Positions 1 to 6,500 of a DNA stretch of 7,826 nucleotides are shown in pieces. Every line of letters begins with the position of its first letter. Within the stretch, counting starts at the first letter, position 1. The notes beneath the pieces were generated by a model. It had not been told where the DNA came from and searched no databases. It saw nothing but the letters and a program-made list of their open reading frames with translations. This DNA is from CAYQFQ01 sp964539415 (lineage in GTDB: Bacteria; Patescibacteriota; Minisyncoccia; Phycocordibacterales; GWA1-40-21): assembly GCA_964539415.1 (NCBI GenBank), contig CAZIID010000026.1:1-7826 (forward strand), read 5' to 3'. The translations under genes and the position numbers were made by a program.

Positions 1-134
1 ACGCTTACTTGGACAGATTGGAAGTGGTAGTAGTCGAAGCAGGAGTCGGTGGGGGGTTGTTGAGCAAACAAAGGAAGAGACACAAGAGAAATTAAAAGAG
101 AAAATATAATAAATAATTTTTTATTAAAAAACAT
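1..134 (-). CDS. N-terminus of a secreted protein (partial, runs off the window start)
   Basis: An ATG at 134 (minus) opens a frame that stays open for 44 codons to the window edge. It begins MFFNKKLFIIFSLLISLVSL and continues PLFAQQPPTD. This is a textbook signal peptide: two lysines, a hydrophobic core and a likely cleavage after L-F-A, before QQ. The mature start is Pro-rich and then reads SCFDYYHFQSVQVSV. I have a vague memory of similar C-F-D-Y-Y...S-V-Q-V openings in Ig-like surface proteins of Parcubacteria, but cannot verify it. There is no Shine-Dalgarno sequence. A TGATATAAT box lies 35 bases upstream of the start. The gene is separated from the barrel-like gene upstream by a terminator, so it is probably its own unit. 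The function cannot be told from what is here. Confidence 0.7.
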   Translation of the reverse strand, partial: MFFNKKLFIIFSLLISLVSLPLFAQQPPTDSCFDYYHFQSVQVS

Positions 135-168
135 TTTAGATTATTAATAGCTGATAATATATAAATAT

Positions 169-177
169 ATTATATCA
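169..177 (-). promoter_or_regulatory. Extended -10 box TGATATAAT before the partial secreted gene
   Basis: Read on the minus strand, 177 to 169 is TGATATAAT: a perfect TATAAT preceded by TG, with one base between TG and TATAAT as in extended -10 elements. It predicts a transcript start near 162 and a leader of about 28 bases before the ATG at 134. The same nine bases stand before recJ and before the large glycosidase gene. The box overlaps an AT-only inverted repeat, TAATATA-TAAA-TATATTA (155-172), which could be an operator or simply low-complexity sequence. No clear -35 is visible. Confidence 0.5.
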
Positions 178-218
178 TGTAAAATAAATGATTAAAATAA
201 ATCAAATATACTACTCAT

Positions 219-272
219 AAAAAAGACCCCGCACTCAGACAAGAGAGGGGGGTCTCGCGTCTATGCGGGGTC
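219..272 (-). terminator. Rho-independent terminator of the barrel-like gene
   Basis: GACCCCGCA (225-233) pairs with TGCGGGGTC (264-272). Inside it AGAC (237-240) pairs with GTCT (259-262) and GAGA (243-246) with TCTC (253-256), giving a long imperfect hairpin. On the minus strand six Ts follow (224 to 219). The outer stem includes two bases of the upstream gene's TGA stop codon (271-273), so the hairpin begins at the end of translation. Confidence 0.85.
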
Positions 273-1071
273 AATATCGGCCTGAAAAACCAATATAATA
301 AGTTGGTGAAACTATTTCAACATCGGCCTTCTTACCTAGACCAACAGTGGAACTTTGTTGAAACTGTGCACCAGCAGTAAAACCAAAGTCCGTATTATCT
401 TCCAAGAACCAAACTCCGTAGACTCTAATTGGAATTACATCGGCCAGCTTATACTCCTTGTTTGGTTCAAGTGTGCTATACCTGTCCCAACCATTTTGTG
501 CGTCAAGGGAATAATAACTAATACTTGTTCCCAACCATAACCGGTTACAAATATCACCAAGTGGGGCAAACTCAAACTTCGCTCGAGGCGTCCAATTAAA
601 AATAATATCAGTAAAGACATTACCACACGAAGGGATTATCCCGTTTTGTCGGAGAGCAACATAAGTAAGAGCACTACCAATTTCTCGTCCTTCGCCTTGA
701 TAAGTTTCCTCGGAGACATCACCACCAATGGCAGTAAAAGGATATATCATCCAGTCTAGCCCGATACTAAAGTTAATGCTTGGCCGGGCATGACCAGTAA
801 AGGTTACCTCCCTGCCGTACAAAACTCCAATAGTAAACGCGTGGTTCATCTGGTATTCTGTTTTTTCCACAAGACTATAGTCCTTGGTCCAGGCTACATC
901 GTCACGGTGAATTGGTATCTTCCTGATTTCGTACGGCATATTGTTGACCGTACAACCAAGGTAAGTATAGCCGTAATCAAAACCCCAGTTCTTTTGCTTT
1001 GGGTTTTCGCCCGCTACTGAAAGATAACTGGTCACCAATAATAGAAACATAGAGACGAGAAACTTTTTCAT
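271..1071 (-). CDS. Secreted beta-barrel-like protein of unknown function, 266 aa
   Basis: The product is exported and probably folds as a beta-barrel; I do not recognise a named family. It starts with a signal peptide (MKKFLVSMFLLLVTSYLSVA, then GE), with a likely cut after S-V-A near residue 20. The mature chain is rich in alternating polar/hydrophobic, aromatic-flanked stretches typical of antiparallel membrane strands, for example HAFTIGVLYGREV, SINFSIGLDWMIYPF, RLWLGTSISYYSL and FGFTAGAQFQQ. It ends in ...YYIGFSGRY, a terminal strand with a final aromatic residue, as in outer-membrane proteins recognised by the BAM machinery. Three cysteines occur in the mature part. The ATG is fixed by AAAGGGAG nine bases upstream, the best Shine-Dalgarno in the window. 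It has its own promoter and terminator. Sampled 60-base lines are 42-47% GC, above most of recJ. A barrel sits oddly with a CPR-type host lacking an ordinary outer membrane, so recent transfer or another host lineage is possible. The barrel assignment is inferred from pattern only. Confidence 0.8.
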   Translation of the reverse strand: MKKFLVSMFLLLVTSYLSVAGENPKQKNWGFDYGYTYLGCTVNNMPYEIRKIPIHRDDVAWTKDYSLVEKTEYQMNHAFTIGVLYGREVTFTGHARPSINFSIGLDWMIYPFTAIGGDVSEETYQGEGREIGSALTYVALRQNGIIPSCGNVFTDIIFNWTPRAKFEFAPLGDICNRLWLGTSISYYSLDAQNGWDRYSTLEPNKEYKLADVIPIRVYGVWFLEDNTDFGFTAGAQFQQSSTVGLGKKADVEIVSPTYYIGFSGRY

Positions 1072-1080
1072 TTCACACCA

Positions 1081-1088
1081 CTCCCTTT
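1081..1088 (-). promoter_or_regulatory. Strong Shine-Dalgarno of the barrel-like gene
   Basis: Minus strand 1088 to 1081 reads AAAGGGAG, nine bases before the ATG at 1071. It decides the start. It stands out because the partial secreted gene, recJ and the large glycosidase gene show no comparable ribosome-binding sequence. Confidence 0.75.
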
Positions 1089-1148
1089 CAACGAACGTTT
1101 AGTTACATATCAGAAACGGTTAGCGTATTGCGAACCTTCTATCTCTGA

Positions 1149-1166
1149 TAATCTAAATTTAGATTA
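1149..1166. promoter_or_regulatory. 18-bp perfect palindrome over the -10 (candidate operator)
   Basis: TAATCTAAATTTAGATTA is a perfect 18-bp palindrome. Its end is the -10 hexamer of the barrel-gene promoter and its centre falls around the predicted transcript start. That is a classic position for a dimeric repressor to block polymerase. No regulator gene is in the window to pair with it. Confidence 0.45.
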
Positions 1167-1188
1167 CTATTAAAGACAGTCTTGTCAA
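1161..1188 (-). promoter_or_regulatory. Sigma70-like promoter of the barrel-like gene
   Basis: Minus strand: TTGACA (1188 to 1183), a 16-base spacer, then TAATCT (1166 to 1161). The -35 matches consensus exactly and the -10 matches four of six. The predicted start near 1154 gives a leader of about 80 bases. A second, weaker box, TGATATGTA (1112 to 1104), lies nearer the gene and could give a leader of about 26 bases. Confidence 0.5.
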
Positions 1189-1197
1189 GATGTGTGT

Positions 1198-1560
1198 GGA
1201 AGGAGGCGAGATTCGAACATTACATGTTCAGTACCCATGCTTGGATTTTCTCTTCGCCTAAGAAGGCTCGATAAAATCACCACAAGAGTATTTCCATTTT
1301 CTAATCGTTCCACTCAAGAAAATTAGGTTGCTCAAGCAGGCTTCGAATATCCCGCGCAAGCAATTCATATTGCTTGCTCCCCTCCGCATAAAAAAATCAC
1401 GCTCTTTCAAGCGGATTTTTAAATGCGGAGGGGGGGTTCGGTCACGAGTTACTAAGTCTTTTGTAATTAAGAAATTCCAAAAGCCTAAGTACTCTCGACC
1501 CCGACTCGACAGAAAGAAAAGTTAAAACTTTTCCCTGTCTCCGTCTTTCGAATCTCCCCC
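1198..1560 (-). ncRNA. Candidate structured RNA of about 360 nt with tmRNA-like traits
   Basis: This gene-free stretch lies between the tRNA-Ser terminator and the barrel-gene promoter and is dense in base pairing. Minus-strand GGGGGAG (1560-1554) pairs with CTCCTTC (1205-1199) over 7 bp including G3:U70, the alanine identity pair of tmRNA. TTCGAATC (1217-1210) looks like a T-loop. AAGCATGGGTACT (1242-1230) resembles the conserved AAGCATGTAGTACC near the 3' end of tmRNA, and its segment pairs with AGTACTTAGGCTTTTGG (1493-1477) like tmRNA helix 2. The G:U pairs in both long-range helices would be A:C on the other strand, which favours a minus-strand RNA. Further hairpins are at 1215-1229, 1244-1278, 1356-1377, 1379-1433 and about 1505-1542. 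Against tmRNA: there is no 5' T-stem partner for CTCGC, the D-region spacing is wrong, the base after the acceptor stem is C rather than A, and no tag frame ends in Leu-Ala-Ala. The best short GCA-initiated frame (1426-1397) encodes AFKNPLERA. A competing 10-bp closing stem, GAGATTCGAA (1558-1549) with TTCGAATCTC (1217-1208), also exists. The ends are inferred; a weak -10, TAGTAT (1571-1566), would start the RNA near 1560. Confidence 0.4.
1379..1433. repeat. Long inverted repeat (22 paired positions) inside the structured stretch
   Basis: CCCCTCCGCAT (1379-1389) pairs with ATGCGGAGGGG (1423-1433). After a 2x2 A/A internal loop, AAAAATC (1392-1398) pairs with GATTTTT (1414-1420), then CGCT (1400-1403) with AGCG (1410-1413), with a six-base loop. 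Directly beside it, GCAAGCAAT (1356-1364) pairs with ATTGCTTGC (1369-1377) around TCAT. The GCGGAGGGG arm equals the acceptor end of the neighbouring tRNA-Ser. Neither hairpin is followed by a terminator-like T run. Confidence 0.7.
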
Positions 1561-1582
1561 ACCTCATACTAGACGCCAATAT

Positions 1583-1610
1583 AAAAAACAGCATTCTCAT
1601 GCTGTTTTTT
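1583..1610 (-). terminator. Terminator after tRNA-Ser (symmetric, may act both ways)
   Basis: AAAAAACAGCAT (1583-1594) pairs with ATGCTGTTTTTT (1599-1610) around a TCTC loop. The A and T runs are both in the stem, so on the minus strand ACAGCAT/ATGCTGT is followed by six Ts. It lies 11 bases past the tRNA 3' end. Being symmetric, it would also stop plus-strand transcription. Confidence 0.85.
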
Positions 1611-1621
1611 AATTGTCGTTG

Positions 1622-1708
1622 CGGAGGGGGGGAGATTCGAACTCCCGAGACCCTTGCGAGCCTTTCAGTTTTCAAGACTGACCTATTCAACCGCTCTAGC
1701 ACCCCTCC
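1622..1708 (-). tRNA. tRNA-Ser, anticodon UGA
   Basis: All arms can be folded by eye. The acceptor is GGAGGGG (1708-1702) with CCCCTCC (1629-1623) and discriminator G at 1622. The anticodon stem TCAGT/ACTGA (1681-1677, 1669-1665) holds loop CTTGAAA, with anticodon TGA at 1674-1672. The class II variable arm is AGGCTC/GGGTCT closed by GCAA. The T-stem GGGAG/CTCCC encloses TTCGAAT. The long variable arm and discriminator G both fit serine. It decodes UCA and probably other UCN codons. The next bases after the discriminator are CAA, so CCA is not encoded and must be added enzymatically. It lies 43 bases downstream of recJ and could be read through from it or have its own weak promoter. Confidence 0.95.
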
Positions 1709-1751
1709 GTAAAACTTTTTTACTCTGATAATTTAACCTATTTTTTCATTT

Positions 1752-3467
1752 TCAGCAAGTTATATCTACAATTCTTAATCTTATCTCCGGTCTATTCTTA
1801 AAAAATGACTTTTCAATATTCGCTACCATATCTATTTTATCTTTTGCTTTTATTTCCCTACCCCAAGTATCTGGCAAACAGAAAAAACCAATTGCGGATA
1901 TTTTTTGTCCTTTTTTATTCTTAAAGGTTAATTCTAAATGGTTTTTTGTTTTACCAAAAATCTTGACGCTTTCCACTTCAACTTTTTCAAACAAAAATAA
2001 TGGCTTAGGATTATCAACTCCAAAAGGTGCCATCTTATCTATCTGAGAATAGCTCGCTTCATTAACATCATCCAGACTCAATCTTTTATCAGCTTCAGTT
2101 TCAATATTTTCTTCAGTTTTATTTGCAAGTTTATCATAAGCTTTTTCAAGTGCGTCAGATATCAAATCCACTTTGTCTAAAGACAATGAAAAACCCCCAG
2201 ACATTGAGTGCCCACCAAATTCGTCAAACATATCTTTTGCTTCTTTCATAAGTTCAAAGATATCCACCTTTCCGTCTGAACGACAAGAACCCTTGAGGCA
2301 TGTTCCCTGTTCTCTTCCCCACAAAAATACTGGACCGTTATGATCTTCCAAAAGAGATGTTGCAACCAATCCTAAAAGTGACGGCTTCCAATCTGGATTA
2401 CCAACCACTAAAACCTTTTTCTTTCCATTATCTGTGTGCGATGCAATTTTCTTTTTGATTTCTTTTACCATAGTTGCCACCAAAGTTTTTCTTTCAGTAT
2501 TTATATTATCTAAATGAATTGCCATCGCCGTCGCTTCCCCGTCATCTTTTGTAGAAAGCAAAAGAAAAGCATCTTCAGGTTCCCCCATACGAGACGCTGC
2601 ATTTATTCGAGGTGTTATCATAAAACTCAAATCGTCTTCTGTAAGATATTGCTGATTAATTTTAAGTAAATTCAAAAGTTGCATAATCCCCGGTCTTGGA
2701 GTCTTTCTCAAAACTTTCATTCCATATGATGCAAATATTCTATTCTCACCCGTAAGCGAAACCATATCAGAAATCGTCGCAATTCCCACCATATCCAAAA
2801 GCCACTTTTCCCAGCCATCTACAATCTTAAAGAGGCCTGAAGACTCCCTTATAAGCCCCTGAACGAGCTTAAAAGCCACACCAGCACCACAAAGGTCGGT
2901 TCCTGTATATTTTGATTCTCTGAGCTTTGGATCAAGAATAGCGAAAGCTTTAGGTAGCTCTTCTTTTGGTAAATGGTGATCTGTAATAATAACGTCCATA
3001 CCAAAATGATTTGCCTTCTCAACTTCTTTGATATCTGTAATACCACAATCAACTGTAATTATAAGTTTGGCACCAATATCAAAAAATTCATTTATAGAAT
3101 CTTCATTCAAACCAAAACCATCAAGAACTCTATGAGGAATATAATTTGCAAAATTATGATAATTTATTTTCTTAAAAAAATCGTGTAGTATTACAGCCCC
3201 AGGAATTCCATCTGCATCATAATCACTAAATATTACTATTTTTTCTTCATGTTCTATTGCATCAAGAATTCTATGAACGGCCTTGTCCATATCTTTCATT
3301 AAAAACGGATCAAAATTGTCTTCATATTTTGGATTTAAAAAGTTTATAGCTTTCTCTTTTGTATCTATCTTTCTGTGATACAAAAGGTGCTGGGTCAATT
3401 CTGGATACAAAGAAAGCTCTGCTTTAGCAGAGTCTGGGATTTCCTTTTTTACTACGACTTTCAACAT
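1752..3467 (-). CDS. recJ: Single-stranded-DNA-specific exonuclease RecJ, 571 aa
   Basis: RecJ degrades single-stranded DNA 5' to 3' with Mn/Mg, in RecF-pathway recombination and repair of damaged forks, in the cytoplasm. The DHH-family metal motifs appear in order: DYDADG at residues 82-87, VDCG at 139-142, DHH at 163-165 and TISDMV at 231-236. PRINAASRM (286-294) matches the family's PR(L/I)NAAGRM. The DHHA1 domain follows, with the substrate-binding glycine motif GGHSMSGG at 418-425. The C-terminal third (about 480-571, with GVDNPKPLFLF) fits the OB-type domain that grips DNA. The length is normal for RecJ and no key residue is missing. The ATG at 3467 has no Shine-Dalgarno, and a perfect TATAAT ends only seven bases upstream, so the transcript may be leaderless. 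It ends in TGA. A strong terminator isolates it from the glycosidase gene upstream; tRNA-Ser follows after 43 bases. Confidence 0.95.
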   Translation of the reverse strand: MLKVVVKKEIPDSAKAELSLYPELTQHLLYHRKIDTKEKAINFLNPKYEDNFDPFLMKDMDKAVHRILDAIEHEEKIVIFSDYDADGIPGAVILHDFFKKINYHNFANYIPHRVLDGFGLNEDSINEFFDIGAKLIITVDCGITDIKEVEKANHFGMDVIITDHHLPKEELPKAFAILDPKLRESKYTGTDLCGAGVAFKLVQGLIRESSGLFKIVDGWEKWLLDMVGIATISDMVSLTGENRIFASYGMKVLRKTPRPGIMQLLNLLKINQQYLTEDDLSFMITPRINAASRMGEPEDAFLLLSTKDDGEATAMAIHLDNINTERKTLVATMVKEIKKKIASHTDNGKKKVLVVGNPDWKPSLLGLVATSLLEDHNGPVFLWGREQGTCLKGSCRSDGKVDIFELMKEAKDMFDEFGGHSMSGGFSLSLDKVDLISDALEKAYDKLANKTEENIETEADKRLSLDDVNEASYSQIDKMAPFGVDNPKPLFLFEKVEVESVKIFGKTKNHLELTFKNKKGQKISAIGFFCLPDTWGREIKAKDKIDMVANIEKSFFKNRPEIRLRIVDITC

Positions 3468-3474
3468 ATGTCTG

Positions 3475-3483
3475 ATTATATCA
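3475..3483 (-). promoter_or_regulatory. Extended -10 box TGATATAAT of recJ, placing the start at about +1
   Basis: Minus strand 3483 to 3475 is TGATATAAT, with seven bases between the TATAAT and the A of the ATG at 3467. With usual spacing, transcription would begin at or within a base or two of the start codon. The -35 position falls in the GC-rich terminator stem of the upstream gene and has no consensus, as expected for an extended -10 promoter. Confidence 0.6.
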
Positions 3484-3494
3484 GAAACAAAAAT

Positions 3495-3532
3495 AAAAAG
3501 CCCCGTCCGACTGGGTCGGACGGGGCTTTTTT
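3495..3532 (-). terminator. Strong terminator between the glycosidase gene and recJ, symmetric
   Basis: GCCCCGTCCGAC (3500-3511) pairs perfectly with GTCGGACGGGGC (3515-3526) around TGG. Five As stand before it (3495-3499) and six Ts after (3527-3532), so it has the terminator form on both strands. On the minus strand it ends the large glycosidase gene six bases past its TAG stop. Confidence 0.95.
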
Positions 3533-3538
3533 ATTCAT

Positions 3539-6500
3539 CTATCTCTTAAAAAGACTCTTTATCGAATTCCAGATTCCGGTATCAGAAACTGTTGCTGTAT
3601 TTTTCACTGTTGTGTTCATTGAGGTTGTACAGCTTCTAACTAATTTTGGCTGTCCACCAGTACATCCTGCGGGGGTTTTACTTGTTTTTGTTCTTGTCTG
3701 TTGACCATTAACACAGCTAGACCAAGCAGAATAAGTGAAGGAAGTACAAATGACGGGAGGAACTACAGAAGTACAACTCTGTGTTAGAACTGGTCCTCCA
3801 CCGGTACATCCAGCAGGTGTTTTACTTGCCTTTGTTCTTGTCTGCTGACCATCAACACAAGTTGACCAATCAGTATATGTGAAAGATGTACAAGTGACCG
3901 GTTCTACACTACATGATCTAGACAATACTGGACTACCACCCGTACAACCAGTAGGAGTCTTAGTTGCTTTTTCTCTTGTTTGAGTTCCATTCACACATGC
4001 TGACCACGGTGTATATGTAAATGAGGTACAGGTGACTGCAGGAACTGTACATGGCTGAGATAATATTGGGCCTCCTCCTGTACAACCGGCCGGAGTCTTT
4101 GTAGCTTTTTCTCTTGTCTGCGTTCCATTAATACAATCTGACCAAGGTGTATATGTAAATGACGTACAGGTTACTGAAGAGGCAGTACAACTCTGAGTTA
4201 ATACAGGCCCCCCTCCGGTACAACCAGTTGGTGTCTTAGTAGCTTTTTCTCTTGTCTGAATTCCATTAACACATGCTGACCACGGTGTATATGTAAATGA
4301 GGTACAGGTTACAGGATTAACTGTACACGTTCTACTTAATTCAGGACCACCACCAGTACATCCTGCTGGTGTCTTTGTAGCTTTTTCTCTGGTTTGGGTT
4401 CCATTTACACAATCTGACCAGGGTGTATAGGTGAAAGAAGTACAAGTTACAGAATCGGTAACACATTTAGGAGGCACCTCGCAACCATTCGCATCTTTAG
4501 GTTGAGCAACAATTGTTCCAGTTGAACACCATCCAGGTGCAGGTGGTACAAACTGAGGACAGACAGGATTCGTAATTCCATCATTTTTCACCAAATTAAA
4601 CTCCGGTCCAATCCATGATTCATCAATATGATTAACATTAGTTGGTGCATTGATAAATTTAATTTGATATTTGCCAAGGGTGGTACCGGCCAAAGCTCTG
4701 AATTTCAAACCAGTGCCATCACAAAGCATCATTCTGTCTGTATCTGCTTGTGCCATCGCACAATTAAAAGGTATTCCATTTAAATCAGTGCTAAATTGTC
4801 CGAGGTACAAATCATTTTGCACCCCACCGATTGGACCAATAAGCCTTGCATTTATCCTTGTGGCGGTTGAAAAACCAGATTTAACAACGAAATTGATTGG
4901 AGTCCATTCATTTCTTTCAACATTCGCACCGACAATAGGAGATTTTATTTTTATCTTATCTTCACCATTATCAACGGCCGGAGGAGCAACATAAGTTGAC
5001 GAATTAATTTCGGCTTTCAGGGTACTCTCTGTTATAACACCTTTAGCATTATTACATTTCAAAGAAATATTTGTTGTGCCCACAGGAAGCTGGACAAATT
5101 CAATTCCACTATTATATTTTGAATTATTGTCCCATCTACTTAATTTTGGTATTGAAGAAGCAATACATGAAACGGCGTTCGTGGTATTCCACTTTAAGAA
5201 GTGTGTTGTTGAAGTACCCAAATAGTTGGCTTTATCATCAATGGTGAAATTTACAGAAACTGTTCCACTTGGTGGTCCAGACCTTAAAAGAAATGCTGGG
5301 GTTCTATCTATCTTGACTTGAGCAGTAATTTCTCCAGTCTGACTAGTGCAGACAAGAGAGAGGGTTGTTGTGGCATTTATATTTCCAACTTCAATCGTCT
5401 CAGTCCCAGTCAAAGACTTTTTGTCTCCATTCCAATTTGAGACCGCAGAATTTGATAACCCCTTACATCCAGAAAGAGAGCCTGAAGCAAGCCATGAGAC
5501 AGTAAAGTTCTTTTTAGCATTAGTTGATGTATCAAAGATAGTCGTCTTTCCGTCTCCTGTTCCGTCACCATTAACTCTTAAATCAATTTGATTTGATTCT
5601 GTAATATTAAATGAATCTTTCTTTTTAAACGAATTCAAAACATTTCTTGTAGATGGCCCCACGAAACCGCCCGCAGGAGCAATTCCATACTTTTTTTGGA
5701 ATTTTGAAACTGCATTTTCTGTTGCTACTCCAAAATAAGTAACTTCCTTTCCTGTTGTTCCGTGTCCTTTTGGACCAATAGCAATAATAGCTGTGTCGGG
5801 ATCTGAATTGAGAATTATTTGTAATTGTCTTACGTCTTCATTATCAGAACCAAGCGTTAAATTTTTAGTAAAGACATAGTTAAAGACAGTAGGAGCAGCA
5901 GGAGCGTTACTTGGGATTGGGTCCGGTGGCAATACAGTATTGGCATTTGGCTCCGGTGAAGGATCCACGACAAGATTTCCAGCCAACAATAGGTTGAGTT
6001 TCTCTCTAGTCAAAGCTCTCACAAAACCATTCACTGGTAAAATGCCATATTTCTTCTGAAACTTTTGTACAGCTTCTTTTGTAGCATTACCAAAATATGT
6101 AACTTCCTTACCTTTTGTTCCATTACCTTTTGGACCAGACGCAATAATTGCAGTATCTGGATCAGAGTTTAATATTATCTGAAGTTGTCTTACTTCTTCA
6201 TTATCAGAACCCAGTATTAAGTTTTTGGTAAAAATAAAACTCGTCGCTTTAGAATTACCACCCGCAGGGTTGATAATCTCTTTCAAAGCAGTAAACGCTT
6301 CCTTGGGAGAATAGTCGTAATTTAATATTCCCAATCCACAATGCTGCCAATCTGGGTTATTTGCTAATGAATCACAGGGATCCCTCAACTCATACCAAAA
6401 CACAGCTTCAATTGATGTGTAATTTTTTATAATATCAAAAAAAGATTTTAAATACTCAGCTTGTTTTGTCTCAGTTACAGAATAAGTCCAGTTCTTAGCT

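Noticed and set aside
1198..1290. A second ordinary tRNA suggested by the TTCGAATC T-loop-like sequence
   Set aside because: The T-stem has no 5' partner, no cloverleaf can be built locally, and the only matching acceptor strand is about 350 bases away.
1261..1376. Short minus-strand frame starting MNCLRGIFEACLSN in the structured stretch
   Set aside because: About 36 codons, with no Shine-Dalgarno and its start inside a hairpin; nothing supports translation.
1328..1525. Plus-strand 65-codon open frame, Lys/Arg-rich
   Set aside because: It lies wholly in the hairpin-rich stretch, has no ribosome-binding site or family pattern, and its basic composition follows from the local base runs.
1198..1560. 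RNase P RNA
   Set aside because: The conserved GAGGAAAGTCC-type and ACAGAA-type core motifs are absent on both strands.
1442..1702. Minus-strand 86-codon open frame
   Set aside because: It runs across most of the tRNA-Ser gene and its terminator, so it is a chance frame.
1709..1723. GTAAAA...TTTTAC inverted repeat between recJ and tRNA-Ser as a recJ terminator
   Set aside because: The stem is A/T only with a three-base loop and no T run follows on the minus strand.
3629..4444. CRISPR-like array (regular 138-bp repeats)
   Set aside because: The repeats are in frame, code for Cys/Trp TSP1-like units, and have no short repeat with unique spacers.
4671..4994. Plus-strand 107-codon open frame, and similar plus-strand frames at 5346-5591, 6593-6796 and 2973-3188
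   Set aside because: All lie antisense within well-supported minus-strand genes and show no start signals or recognisable protein pattern.
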